From Pyrinomonadaceae bacterium (lineage in GTDB: Bacteria > Acidobacteriota > Blastocatellia > Pyrinomonadales > Pyrinomonadaceae): 63,946 bases of DNA. The position numbers were made by a program, and so were the translations under genes. The stretch's first letter is position 1. The number at the start of each line of letters is the position of its first letter. This document shows positions 50,837 to 59,861 of the stretch, piece after piece. Location of the stretch: NCBI GenBank assembly GCA_014534425.1, contig JACVRN010000017.1, forward strand, positions 1-63,946, in the 5' to 3' direction. The notes under the pieces are model-generated. The model was not told the origin of the DNA. It searched no databases and worked only from the letters and a program-made list of their open reading frames with translations.

Positions 50837-52117
50837 ATGCGGATTTTGATAGTCTCTTATGCTTTCCCGCCGTTCAACAGCATCGGCGGCGTACGTGTCG
50901 GAAAAACAGCGAAGTACCTCGCCCGTGCCGGACACGACGTGCGCGTGATAGCGGCGCAAGACCAACCGTTCCCGCCCACGCTCCCGCTTGAGATTCCAGA
51001 ACAACAGGTCGTCTACACTCGCTGGCTCAACGTACGCAAACCCGTAGAGGTCGTCTCAAAGGACGCGCCTCCTGCGAAGGATGCTGGCAAAGAAGGTGCG
51101 AAACGAAGCGGCGTTCGTGAAGCTTTAAAGAGCGGTGTGCGCTTCGGTCTACGCACGTTCCTGTATTTCCCTGACGCAAACATCGGCTGGTTCCCTTACG
51201 CCGTCAGAGAGGCCGCGCGCTTTCTTAAAGACTGGCGACCGGAAATTATCCTGGCGAGTTCTCCGCCGCCGTCAACGCTGCTGGTTGCGCGGCGCTTAGC
51301 CAAAAAATACGGCGTGCCGTGGGTGGCGGATTTAAGAGACCTGTGGGTAGATCATCAGTATTACGACCAGCCTCGGTGGCGCGAGCGGCTTGAGAGAAGA
51401 TTGGAGCGCAGCGTCCTTGGCTCTGCCGCAGGACTCGTCACAGTCTCCGAACCTCTGGCGGAAACGCTCAAGACGAAATATGGCAGGAGCGCGGCGCTTG
51501 TGCTCAACGGCTTCGACCCATCGGATTATCCTGACAGCAACGCTGGCGAATCTTCCCTGAAAGGCCCCCTCAGGATTCTTTACACGGGCGTTGTTTACGA
51601 GGGCAGGCAAGACCCTTCGCCGCTCTTCTCTGCGTTGAAAGAGTTGGGGCCTGAGATGAAGGAAGTTGAAGTAACCTTCTACGGTTCGTTCTTGCAGAAG
51701 GTGCGTGAGCTGGTTGCCGTTTACGGCGTCGAACAGGTCGTGCAGATCAACGACCCTGTGCCTTACAGGGAATCACTGCGTATGCAGACGGAGGCTGACG
51801 TGCTTTTGCTGTTGCTCTGGAATGACCCTGAGCACAAAGGCGTATATACTGGAAAACTTTTCGAGTACATAGGAGCGCGCCGACCGATACTTGCCGTAGG
51901 CAATGCGGGCGATGTCGCCGCAGAGTTGATAGAAAGCCGTGGGCTTGGGTTTGTGACTAATGATGCGAACGAAATTCTTGAGCGCCTGAGGTCTTGGATA
52001 AAAGAGAAGCGGGAGACGGGCCGTATACCCGTCGTGCGCGCTACTGAGACGGCACGATTCTCAAGAGAAGAGCAGACGCGAGTTCTGGAACGCTACCTTT
52101 CCGAGCTTATTAAATAA
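50837..52117 (+). CDS. GT4-family glycosyltransferase
   Basis: 426 residues. RILIVSYAFPPFNSIGGVRV is the typical opening with the glycine loop; VADLRDLWVDHQYY and RLERSVLGSAAGLVTVSEPL lie in the N-domain. LNGFDPSDYP begins the C-domain, and YTGKLFEYIGARRPILAV has the donor-binding Glu. Cytoplasmic or peripheral. Starts 12 nt after asnB copy 3. Confidence 0.88.
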   Translation: MRILIVSYAFPPFNSIGGVRVGKTAKYLARAGHDVRVIAAQDQPFPPTLPLEIPEQQVVYTRWLNVRKPVEVVSKDAPPAKDAGKEGAKRSGVREALKSGVRFGLRTFLYFPDANIGWFPYAVREAARFLKDWRPEIILASSPPPSTLLVARRLAKKYGVPWVADLRDLWVDHQYYDQPRWRERLERRLERSVLGSAAGLVTVSEPLAETLKTKYGRSAALVLNGFDPSDYPDSNAGESSLKGPLRILYTGVVYEGRQDPSPLFSALKELGPEMKEVEVTFYGSFLQKVRELVAVYGVEQVVQINDPVPYRESLRMQTEADVLLLLLWNDPEHKGVYTGKLFEYIGARRPILAVGNAGDVAAELIESRGLGFVTNDANEILERLRSWIKEKRETGRIPVVRATETARFSREEQTRVLERYLSELIK

Positions 52118-52170
52118 AGTCTCTGATGCTTGCAGAAAACTCACCGCCTCTGAAATAGAGAAGATTAATT

Positions 52171-53175
52171 ATGCAGATGAAATTATTAGAGGTTCTGGCC
52201 TGCCCGAAATGCTTTGGCGAACTCGCCTGCGCCGCGAAAGAGTCTGGTGAAGACGGCGAAGTTCTGGAAGGCAGCCTTGAGTGCGCGGGCTGTCATGAAG
52301 TTTACCCGATTGAGCTTGGCATTCCGCGCTTCGTGCCGAAAGAGAACTACGCTTCCTCTTTCGGCTATCAATGGAATCTCTTTAAGTCCGAGCAGATTGA
52401 TTCCATCAACGGCACTTCGCTCTCTGCAGAGAGGCTCTATTCGGAGACGGGCTGGACGAAAGAATCTCTCAAGGGCAAGTGGATTCTGGACGCGGGCTGC
52501 GGGGCTGGCCGGTTTCTGGATGTCATCTCAAAGACCGACTGCGAAGCCGTCGGAGTTGACATCAGCAGCGCCATAGAGGCCGCGCGCAAGACTCTCACGG
52601 GGCGAAAGAATGTTCATTTCGTGCAGGCCAGCATCTACGAACTTCCTTTCCGGCCCGGCGCTTTTGATGGCATCTACTGCATAGGAGTCTTGCAGCACAC
52701 GCCCGACCCGCAGAAGGCCATGCAGGCTCTCCCGCGCGTCCTTAAACCCGAAGGCGAGATAGCCGTCACGATTTACGAGCGAAGACGCTGGACGCTTCTT
52801 TACAGCAAGTACCTGATACGCCCCCTGACGAAGAGGCTCAATGACAGATTGCTGCTCGGTCTTATCAAAGCCATGATGCCCGTCGTGTTTCCTATAACGG
52901 AAGTGACCTTTCGCATTCCGGGCCTTGGGAAATTCTTTAAGTTCGCCATCCCGGTAGCGAACTACGTGGACGAGCCGTCGCTCACGTGGAGGCAGCGCTA
53001 TCACTGGGCTATCCTAGACACGTTTGATATGCTCGCGCCGCAATACGACCAGCCGCAAACTCTACAGGAAGCCGAACACGCTCTCTCTGTCTCAGGCATA
53101 AAGGAGCTTAGACGCCTTGGCAATCCCGGCCTCAATCTGGTCGGGCGCAAAGCCGCTCAGACAAAGAGCGAGTGA
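52171..53175 (+). CDS. Methyltransferase with Trm112-like zinc ribbon
   Basis: 334 residues. N-terminal zinc ribbon LLEVLACPKCFGEL...CAGCHEVYP with four Cys, ending LGIPRFV, then WILDAGCGAGRFLDV (motif I), VGVDISSAIEAA and IYCIGVLQHTPDP. It resembles the gene at 27228 but keeps the zinc cysteines. A sugar or lipid-carrier methyltransferase between two GT4 genes. Confidence 0.85.
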   Translation: MQMKLLEVLACPKCFGELACAAKESGEDGEVLEGSLECAGCHEVYPIELGIPRFVPKENYASSFGYQWNLFKSEQIDSINGTSLSAERLYSETGWTKESLKGKWILDAGCGAGRFLDVISKTDCEAVGVDISSAIEAARKTLTGRKNVHFVQASIYELPFRPGAFDGIYCIGVLQHTPDPQKAMQALPRVLKPEGEIAVTIYERRRWTLLYSKYLIRPLTKRLNDRLLLGLIKAMMPVVFPITEVTFRIPGLGKFFKFAIPVANYVDEPSLTWRQRYHWAILDTFDMLAPQYDQPQTLQEAEHALSVSGIKELRRLGNPGLNLVGRKAAQTKSE

Positions 53176-53189
53176 CGCAAAGTCTTTGA

Positions 53190-54401
53190 ATGGGAATTCG
53201 CACGCTTTACCTCTGCTATTTCGGATTGCGCGAGCCTCTGGTGCAGACGCAGGTTCTGCCTTACCTGCGACAACTCGCGGGCGCTGGCGTCGAGGTCTAT
53301 CTGCTGACGTTTGAGCCGAAGATGAAGGAGCGTTGGGGCAAAGAGGAATTGGAAGCAGAGCGTGCGAGGTTGATGAATGATGGAATACGCTGGCTCTGGT
53401 TGCCGTATCATAAGCGGCCCTCTATGCCAGCTACTTTTTATGACGTGCTGGCGGGAGCGTGGAAGGCTGTACGCCTCATACAGCGCCACAGGATTGATGT
53501 CCTGCACGCTCGCGCGCACATAGCAATGGCTATGGCTTTGCTGGCTCACAAGCTCACGCGCTGCCGTCTTATCTTCGACATACGCGGGCTGGTAGCGGAA
53601 GAGTACGCGGACGCAGAGGTGTGGGCGGAAAATTCTCTGCCCTTCAGGATGGTGAAGCGCCTGGAGAAGTCGGGCATACGAAGGGCTGACCAACTCGTAG
53701 TGCTCACGAATCGCATGCGTGATTGGCTGGTTGAGCAGAAGCTTGCCACGGCAGACGAGATTGAAGTGATTCCCTGCTGCGTCGATTTCTCGCGCTTTGA
53801 GGCAGAGAAGCCGTCGGAGCCGCAAACGGAGGAGCGCTTCGTCATCACTTACGCTGGCTCCGTCACGGGGCTTTACCTTCTGGAAGAGATGGGACGCTTC
53901 TTCCTGGCCGTGCGAGAAGAGAAGCCCCGTGCTTTCTTTCAAATCATGACCGCTTCGGAGCCTGAGGAGGCGGCGAGGAGACTCCGGCAGGTAGGCTTGA
54001 GTTCGGATGATTTCTGGATTGGAGCCGTGCCGCCGCGTGATGTGCCGCGACACTTGCGGCGCGCTCGTCTTGGATTATCCTTTCGCAAGCCTGCGTTCTC
54101 GCAGATAGCGGCCTCTCCGACCAAGATTGCCGAATACCTGGCGGCGGGGCTGGTCGTGGTCTGCAACGCTGGCGTGGGCGACATGGACGAGATGCTTGAG
54201 ACGGAGCGCGTCGGCGTGATTGTCAAAACCCTTGAGCCTGCGGCTTACAGAGAGGCCGCACTACGCGCGATCAAGCTTGCCGAAGAGGCTGACATACAGG
54301 AGCGTTGCTTTGATGCGGCGCGTCGCCACTTTGATTTGATTACCGTCGGCGGCGCTCGTTATAGAAGCGTCTACGACCGCGTAGAGGCTTTGATTAATTA
54401 G
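53190..54401 (+). CDS. GT4-family glycosyltransferase
   Basis: 403 residues. TLYLCYFGLREPLVQTQVLPYLRQL at the start, LHARAHIAMAMAL and RLIFDIRGLVAEEYAD in the N-domain, IPCCVDFSRFE at the domain junction, and PTKIAEYLAAGLVVVCNAGVGD with the donor-binding Glu. The family binds a nucleotide sugar and transfers with retention. It lies 14 nt after the methyltransferase gene. Confidence 0.87.
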   Translation: MGIRTLYLCYFGLREPLVQTQVLPYLRQLAGAGVEVYLLTFEPKMKERWGKEELEAERARLMNDGIRWLWLPYHKRPSMPATFYDVLAGAWKAVRLIQRHRIDVLHARAHIAMAMALLAHKLTRCRLIFDIRGLVAEEYADAEVWAENSLPFRMVKRLEKSGIRRADQLVVLTNRMRDWLVEQKLATADEIEVIPCCVDFSRFEAEKPSEPQTEERFVITYAGSVTGLYLLEEMGRFFLAVREEKPRAFFQIMTASEPEEAARRLRQVGLSSDDFWIGAVPPRDVPRHLRRARLGLSFRKPAFSQIAASPTKIAEYLAAGLVVVCNAGVGDMDEMLETERVGVIVKTLEPAAYREAALRAIKLAEEADIQERCFDAARRHFDLITVGGARYRSVYDRVEALIN

Positions 54402-54478
54402 TGATTGAGTTTATCGTGTGACCGTGCGTTCTCTCATTCTGTTGGAAGTCTTCATGGTAGTCAGGGTCACGAGCGACA

Positions 54479-55231
54479 ATGCATCGAACAGGTAAATTCC
54501 GGCTGCTCGTGCTGGCCGGAATAGCGGTCTTGCCGTCGTTCCTCAAGCGTAGTTGCTATCGCCTCTTCTTCGGTTATAGCATTGGCAAGCGCGTCTCCAT
54601 CGGCTTTAGCATCCTGGACGCGCGCTCCTGCACGATTGAAGACGACGTGCGAATAGGCCACCTGAATCTGGTCATAGGAGTCGACAAGCTGACGGTAGGA
54701 GACCACACGCGCATAGGACACCTGAACATCATACGCGGGGGCAAAGAAGTCAGGCTCGGACGCTACTCCGAGATTATGCGGCTTAACGAGATTAATTCCA
54801 TCCCTGAGCCGGACGCCGTCAATAACCTTGACCCAAGGTTTCTGCTTGGGCCGGGAAGTATTGTCACCACGGGCCACAAGATAGATTTCACAGACCGCGT
54901 GGAGATTGGACGGCGAACCGTCCTCGGCGGGCGCAACTCTTCTTTGTGGACGCACAACCGGCAGAGGACTCGCCCCATAGAGATAGGTTCTTTCACTTAC
55001 ATCGGCTCGGAGATTCGAGTCGCGCCCGGAGGCCGGATTCCTTCGCACTGCATAATCGGCATGGGCGCTGTCATCACAGGGCGACTGACCGGAGAGTATT
55101 ATCTGATTGTCGGCGTTCCGGCTAAACAGATAAGACCCCTGAGCGAGGACGACCGGTTCTTGATAGAGAAAAAGACGCGGCCCGATTTGCCGGATGATTT
55201 TGAAGAACAGAGCGCGCAACTAGAGAGATGA
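54479..55231 (+). CDS. Hexapeptide-repeat acyltransferase
   Basis: 250 residues. N-terminal hydrophobic stretch (LLVLAGIAVLPSFL), then imperfect left-handed beta-helix repeats (TIEDDVRIGHLNLVIGVDKLTVGD, RVEIGRRTVLGG, IGSFTYIGSEIRV) and the final coil GVPAKQIRPL. TTGHKIDF gives the catalytic-type His. Probable O-acetyltransferase modifying the polymer or its precursors, perhaps membrane-associated. Coupled to rfbF by an ATGA overlap. Confidence 0.8.
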   Translation: MHRTGKFRLLVLAGIAVLPSFLKRSCYRLFFGYSIGKRVSIGFSILDARSCTIEDDVRIGHLNLVIGVDKLTVGDHTRIGHLNIIRGGKEVRLGRYSEIMRLNEINSIPEPDAVNNLDPRFLLGPGSIVTTGHKIDFTDRVEIGRRTVLGGRNSSLWTHNRQRTRPIEIGSFTYIGSEIRVAPGGRIPSHCIIGMGAVITGRLTGEYYLIVGVPAKQIRPLSEDDRFLIEKKTRPDLPDDFEEQSAQLER

Positions 55232-56004
55232 GCATGAAAGCCGTAATCCTTGCGGGCGGGATGGGAAGCCGCCTCAGTGAAGAGACCAGCACGAAGCCGA
55301 AGCCCATGGTTGAAATCGGCGGCAAGCCCATACTCTGGCACATCATGAAGACCTATTCGGCCCACGGCATACATGACTTCATCATCTGCTGCGGCTACAA
55401 GGGCTACATCATCAAGGAATACTTCGCCAACTATTTCCTGCATCTGTCCGACATCACCTTCGACATAGAGCGAAACCAAATGGAGGTGCATCAGAATTAC
55501 GCGGAACCCTGGCGCGTGACGCTCGTCGATACCGGCGCAGAGACCATGACGGGAGGCCGCCTCAAGCGCGTGCAAAAATATCTGGACGACGCCGACTTCT
55601 GCTTCACTTACGGCGACGGGCTGGCGGACATTGACATAGGCGCGCTCGTCAACTTTCACAAACAGCAGAAGACGCTCGCAACCGTGACGGCGGTTCAGCC
55701 GCCTGGAAGATTCGGCGCGCTCGTGGTTGACGGCCATAAGGTGCTGAGCTTTCGTGAAAAGCCTGCGGGCGATTCGGGCTGGATTAACGGCGGCTTCTTC
55801 GTCCTCTCTCCGAAGGTCATAGATTACATTGCGGGCGACGACACCGTCTGGGAGCAGGAGCCAATGGAGAGGCTGGCGAGCGAGGGCCAGCTTTCGACCT
55901 TTTTTCATAAAGGCTTCTGGCAGCCTATGGACACTTTGCGCGACAAGCTTCAACTGGAAGAGTTGTGGGCTTCTGCGAAAGCGCCATGGAAGGTCTGGGA
56001 ATGA
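55228..56004 (+). CDS. rfbF: RfbF, glucose-1-phosphate cytidylyltransferase
   Basis: 258 residues, normal length. AVILAGGMGSRLSEETSTKPKP with the nucleotide loop and KPKPM, ILWHIMKTYSAHGIHDFIIC, TYGDGLADID and GWINGGFFVLSP. VWEQEPMERLASEGQL is specific to RfbF rather than RmlA. Makes CDP-glucose from CTP and glucose-1-phosphate. First of five coupled genes of a CDP-sugar cassette. Confidence 0.95.
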   Translation: MSMKAVILAGGMGSRLSEETSTKPKPMVEIGGKPILWHIMKTYSAHGIHDFIICCGYKGYIIKEYFANYFLHLSDITFDIERNQMEVHQNYAEPWRVTLVDTGAETMTGGRLKRVQKYLDDADFCFTYGDGLADIDIGALVNFHKQQKTLATVTAVQPPGRFGALVVDGHKVLSFREKPAGDSGWINGGFFVLSPKVIDYIAGDDTVWEQEPMERLASEGQLSTFFHKGFWQPMDTLRDKLQLEELWASAKAPWKVWE

Positions 56005-57098
56005 GACCCGAATTCTGGAGAAACAAAAAAGTTCTGGTCACGGGGCACACGGGCTTTAAGGGAAGCTGGCTCTCGCTGTGGCTCGAAGAGATGGGCGCAT
56101 CGCTGACGGGCTACGCGCTTGAGCCTCCGACTACCCCCAGCCTCTTTCAACTGGCGCGCGTCCACGACGCTATGGAATCCGTGACCGGCGACGTGCGTGA
56201 TTTAGAGCAACTCAATCAGACTATCACGCGCCATCAACCGGAAATCGTCATACACATGGCCGCGCAATCCTTGGTGCGCCGCTCCTATCTTGACCCCGTG
56301 GAGACCTACGGGACGAACGTGATGGGCACGGTCAACCTGTTGGAGAGCGTGAGGCGCGCGGGCGTCGGCACAGTCAAAGCTGTGCTCGTAGTGACGAGCG
56401 ACAAGTGCTACGAAAATAGAGAGTGGGTCTGGGGCTACAGAGAGAATGAGGCTATGGGAGGCTACGACCCTTATTCGAGCAGCAAGGGATGCGCGGAGCT
56501 TGTGACTGCGGCTCTCAGAAATTCTTTCTTCCAATCATCGAAGGGAGAAGGTGTGGCTGCGGTCGCATCTGGCCGCGCGGGCAACGTGCTTGGCGGCGGC
56601 GATTGGGCGGAAGACCGGCTTGTCCCGGACACCATCAAAAGCTGGCTCGATGGCCGTGAGGTTTTGATACGCAACCCGCAGGCTGTGCGCCCCTGGCAGC
56701 ATGTGCTTGACCCTTTGAGCGGCTACCTTACCTTGTGCGAAAGGCTCTACGAAGATGGCGCGGCCTATGCCGAAGGTTGGAACTTCGGCCCCGGCGAAGA
56801 GGACTCGCGCCCCGTAGGGCATGTGGTCAAACGATTGTCGGAGTTGTGGGCGTCCGAAGGCAGTGATGCGAAGTGGGCGCAGGATAAAAAGGAGCACCCG
56901 CACGAGGCTCATTACCTGAAGCTGGATTGCTCAAAGGCGCGTGCGCGGCTTCTATGGCGTCCGCGCTGGAACCTGGAGAAGACGCTGAAAGAGACTGTCA
57001 ACTGGTACAGGGCTTACGCTGGCGGTGAAGATATGCGCCGTGTCTCGCTTGAGCAGATTCGAGCCTTTCAGAATTCTGTGGGAGAAGAGGCGGCGTGA
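56001..57098 (+). CDS. rfbG: RfbG, CDP-glucose 4,6-dehydratase
   Basis: 365 residues from ATG 56001 (ATGA overlap with rfbF). KVLVTGHTGFKGSWLSLWLEE, HMAAQSLVRRSY, VVTSDKCYENREW, catalytic YDPYSSSKGCAELV and RAGNVLGGGDWAEDRLVPD are diagnostic. Converts CDP-glucose to CDP-4-keto-6-deoxyglucose, the branch point for CDP-dideoxy- and branched sugars. Confidence 0.95.
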   Translation: MRPEFWRNKKVLVTGHTGFKGSWLSLWLEEMGASLTGYALEPPTTPSLFQLARVHDAMESVTGDVRDLEQLNQTITRHQPEIVIHMAAQSLVRRSYLDPVETYGTNVMGTVNLLESVRRAGVGTVKAVLVVTSDKCYENREWVWGYRENEAMGGYDPYSSSKGCAELVTAALRNSFFQSSKGEGVAAVASGRAGNVLGGGDWAEDRLVPDTIKSWLDGREVLIRNPQAVRPWQHVLDPLSGYLTLCERLYEDGAAYAEGWNFGPGEEDSRPVGHVVKRLSELWASEGSDAKWAQDKKEHPHEAHYLKLDCSKARARLLWRPRWNLEKTLKETVNWYRAYAGGEDMRRVSLEQIRAFQNSVGEEAA

Positions 57099-58345
57099 TA
57101 AATCAAACGGAGAAAAAGACGACATGCCGCTTCTGCGACACTGAGCTTAAGTACACCTTCGTTGACTTAGGCGTTTCGCCTCTTTCGAACTCGTACCTGA
57201 CGGCAGAGCAGTTGAGCCGCATGGAGCCTTTCTATCCGCTTCATGCTTACGTCTGCCATCGTTGCTTTCTGGTGCAGCTTGAGGAGTTCGAAAGCCCTGA
57301 GAATATCTTCAACGACTACGCTTACTTTTCCTCTTATTCCGAATCGTGGCTGCGTCATGCCAGGGATTACACGGAGCAGATGATCGAGCGCTTTCAGTTG
57401 GGCGCGCGAAGTCAGGTGATTGAGATTGCGAGCAACGACGGATACCTCTTGCAATACTTCGTTAAGCGTGGCGTGCCCGCGCTCGGCATTGAACCCGCAG
57501 CGAACGTGGCGCGCGTGGCCGAAGAGAAGGGAGTGCAGACATTGACGGAGTTCTTCGGAACCAGTCTTGCCGGGCGGCTCGCAGCCGAAGGTAAACATGC
57601 AGACCTGCTTCTGGGCAACAACGTGCTGGCGCACGTTCCGGCGCTCAACGACTTCGTGGCCGGGTTGAAAATTCTGCTCAAGCCCGGCGGCGTTATCACA
57701 ATGGAGTTCCCGCACCTGCTCACGTTGATGCAGGAGAACCAGTTCGACACTATCTATCACGAGCACTTTTCGTACTTCTCTTTTCTCACGGTCGAAGAGG
57801 TCTTCGCGCGGCACAAGCTGGTCTTGTTCGATGTCGAAGAGCTTGAGACGCACGGAGGCTCGCTTCGCATCTACGCGCGCCACGCGGATGATGAAAGCAA
57901 AGCTGTCAGGGAACGCGTCGAAGAGCTAAGAGAGCGCGAAAGTTTTGCTGGCACGCGCAGGCTTGAAACTTATCTGGGTTTCTCCAATCAGGTCGAAGAG
58001 GCGAAACGCGCTCTGCTGAGCTTTCTGATAGAAGCAAAACGCGGGGGCAAGCGCGTGGCCGGTTACGGTGCGCCAGCCAAGGGCAATACGCTCTTGAACT
58101 ATTGCGGGATACGCACGGACTTTCTGGATTACACGGTTGACGCAAGCCCCTATAAGCAGGGACGCTTTCTGCCGGGGACGCGAATCCCCATACATCACCC
58201 GGACAAGCTGAAAGAGACGCGGCCAGATTACGTGCTGATACTGCCCTGGAATCTGCGCGAGGAGATAATGGCGCAGAGCAGTTACGTGCGCGAGTGGGGC
58301 GCGCGATTCGTCCTGCCCATCCCGCGCGTAGAGGTTATAGCTTGA
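57095..58345 (+). CDS. NovU/TylCIII-type sugar C-methyltransferase
   Basis: 416 residues, GTG start overlapping the rfbG stop. Zinc ribbon with C11, C14, C54 and C57 (CRFCDTELKY, CHRCFLVQL). SAM domain with IEIASNDGYLLQYFV. Catalytic segment YHEHFSYFS (221-229). C-terminal domain RVAGYGAPAKGNTLLNYCG. This three-domain family adds a methyl carbon next to the keto group of a 4-keto-6-deoxy nucleotide sugar. Placed between RfbG and a 3,5-epimerase it predicts a C-methyl branched CDP-sugar. Confidence 0.9.
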   Translation: MINQTEKKTTCRFCDTELKYTFVDLGVSPLSNSYLTAEQLSRMEPFYPLHAYVCHRCFLVQLEEFESPENIFNDYAYFSSYSESWLRHARDYTEQMIERFQLGARSQVIEIASNDGYLLQYFVKRGVPALGIEPAANVARVAEEKGVQTLTEFFGTSLAGRLAAEGKHADLLLGNNVLAHVPALNDFVAGLKILLKPGGVITMEFPHLLTLMQENQFDTIYHEHFSYFSFLTVEEVFARHKLVLFDVEELETHGGSLRIYARHADDESKAVRERVEELRERESFAGTRRLETYLGFSNQVEEAKRALLSFLIEAKRGGKRVAGYGAPAKGNTLLNYCGIRTDFLDYTVDASPYKQGRFLPGTRIPIHHPDKLKETRPDYVLILPWNLREEIMAQSSYVREWGARFVLPIPRVEVIA

Positions 58346-58872
58346 AGTTCACGGAGACCCCTTTGAAGGGCGCTTACGTTCTTGAGATGGAGCCGCACAG
58401 GGACGAGCGCGGCTACTTCGCGCGTACATGGTGCCGCGAAGAGTTGGAAGCGCACGGCCTCAACTCTCGCCTGGAGCAGTGCAGCACCTCTTTCAACATC
58501 AGGCGCGGCACCCTTCGCGGGATGCATTACCAGGCGGAGCCTTACGCGGAAGCCAAGCTCGTGCGTTGCACTCGCGGCGCGCTCTACGACGTGATAGTAG
58601 ACCTGCGCGCTGATTCTCCGACCTTCAAAAAATGGTTCGCAGTGGAGTTGACTGCGTCGAACCTGCTGATGCTCTACGTACCGGAAGGTTTCGCGCACGG
58701 GTTTCAAACTCTCGCGGACGAGACGGAGGTGTCGTACCAGATTTCCGAAGTCTACAGGCCGGAATATGCGCGCGGCGTTCGCTGGAACGACCCTGCCTTC
58801 GAGATTCGCTGGCCCGTCGAAGAGCGTTTGATGTCGGAGCGCGACCGCAGTTTTCAGGATTTCACAGGATGA
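58342..58872 (+). CDS. rfbC: RmlC-like 3,5-epimerase of the CDP-sugar cassette
   Basis: 176 residues from TTG 58342 (TTGA overlap, AGAGG seven bases upstream); a longer frame runs inside the upstream gene. KGAYVLEMEPHRDERGYFAR, NIRRGTLRGMHYQAEP with the catalytic His, YDVIVDLRADSPTF and YQISEVYRPEYARGVRWNDP with the active-site Tyr. Annotated enzymes of this sequence are dTDP-4-dehydrorhamnose 3,5-epimerases. Here the neighbours point to a CDP-sugar, although it could also serve rmlB-rmlD, which has no rmlC of its own. Confidence 0.9.
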   Translation: MKFTETPLKGAYVLEMEPHRDERGYFARTWCREELEAHGLNSRLEQCSTSFNIRRGTLRGMHYQAEPYAEAKLVRCTRGALYDVIVDLRADSPTFKKWFAVELTASNLLMLYVPEGFAHGFQTLADETEVSYQISEVYRPEYARGVRWNDPAFEIRWPVEERLMSERDRSFQDFTG

Positions 58873-59777
58873 AGAGAGTGCTGGTGACAGGCGGCGCGGG
58901 GTTTATAAGCAGACATTGTTTGCCCGCGCTAGTGTCCAGAGGCTACGAGGTTCACGCCGTCTTCAACAGTCGCGCGCCCGACAGCTTTCCCGAAGAAGTA
59001 AACTGGCACCAGTCGGACTTGCTGAAAGCGTCGGAGGTCAACGCGCTTTTGAAGAAGGTGCAGCCGACAGACCTCTTGCACCTGGCCTGGTTCGCTGCGC
59101 CTGGGCAGTACTGGACGGCCACAGAGAATCTGGCGTGGGTGCAGGCGAGCCTTGAGCTTTTGCAGCAGTTCGCAAGCGAAGGCGGCGAGCGAGTGGTCAT
59201 GGCCGGAACCTGCGCGGAGTATGATTGGAGCTACGGGCATTGCACGGAGAATGTGACGCCGCTTCTGCCGCAGACACTTTATGGAGTTTGTAAAGGGGCG
59301 CTTCAGGCAATGCTTGCGGCTTCGGCAGAGCGCCTGGGCGTGAGCGCCGCGTGGGGGCGAATCTTCTTCCTCTACGGGCCGCACGAGCACCCCGCGCGTC
59401 TAGTCCCGCACGTCATTCGCGGGCTGCTGCGTAGGGAGCGCGTCGCCTGCACGGAAGGGAAGCAGATGCGCGACTACCTGTATGTTAAGGATGTGGCCGC
59501 AGCGTTCGTGGCGCTCTTGTCCAGCCGTGTCACGGGCGCGGTTAACATAGCTTCGGGGCAGGCCGTGGAGGTCAGAGAGATTATCTACAGAATCGCGGAC
59601 GAGCTTGGCGGGCGAGAGTTGATTGAACTGGGAGCGCTGCCGACGCCGCCGAATGATCCGCCCGTTCTGGTGGGCGACGCTGCCAGGCTGAAAGCGGAGG
59701 TCGGGTGGACGCCCGCCTTTAATCTGGAGCGGGGGTTGAGGGAGACGATTAGCTGGTGGAGAAGCCATCTTGAGTGA
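58869..59777 (+). CDS. NAD-dependent reductase/epimerase closing the CDP-sugar cassette
   Basis: 302 residues from ATG 58869 (ATGA overlap). KRVLVTGGAGFISRHCLPAL: the normally invariant Gly of GxxGFIG is Ser here. Also LLHLAWFAAPGQYWT, MAGTCAEYDWSYGH, catalytic TLYGVCKGAL and GRIFFLYGPHEHP. Relatives in this operon position act as 4-keto reductases giving the final sugar. Annotated as an SDR; the end product cannot be told. Confidence 0.83.
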   Translation: MKRVLVTGGAGFISRHCLPALVSRGYEVHAVFNSRAPDSFPEEVNWHQSDLLKASEVNALLKKVQPTDLLHLAWFAAPGQYWTATENLAWVQASLELLQQFASEGGERVVMAGTCAEYDWSYGHCTENVTPLLPQTLYGVCKGALQAMLAASAERLGVSAAWGRIFFLYGPHEHPARLVPHVIRGLLRRERVACTEGKQMRDYLYVKDVAAAFVALLSSRVTGAVNIASGQAVEVREIIYRIADELGGRELIELGALPTPPNDPPVLVGDAARLKAEVGWTPAFNLERGLRETISWWRSHLE

Positions 59778-59861
59778 GAAAGAAACAGACGCGCGCTCTT
59801 TCTGCGCTTGTACCAATGCGCCGTTCGCTAATAGAATTGTTTCTCAAGCTTTTGATTTGAT

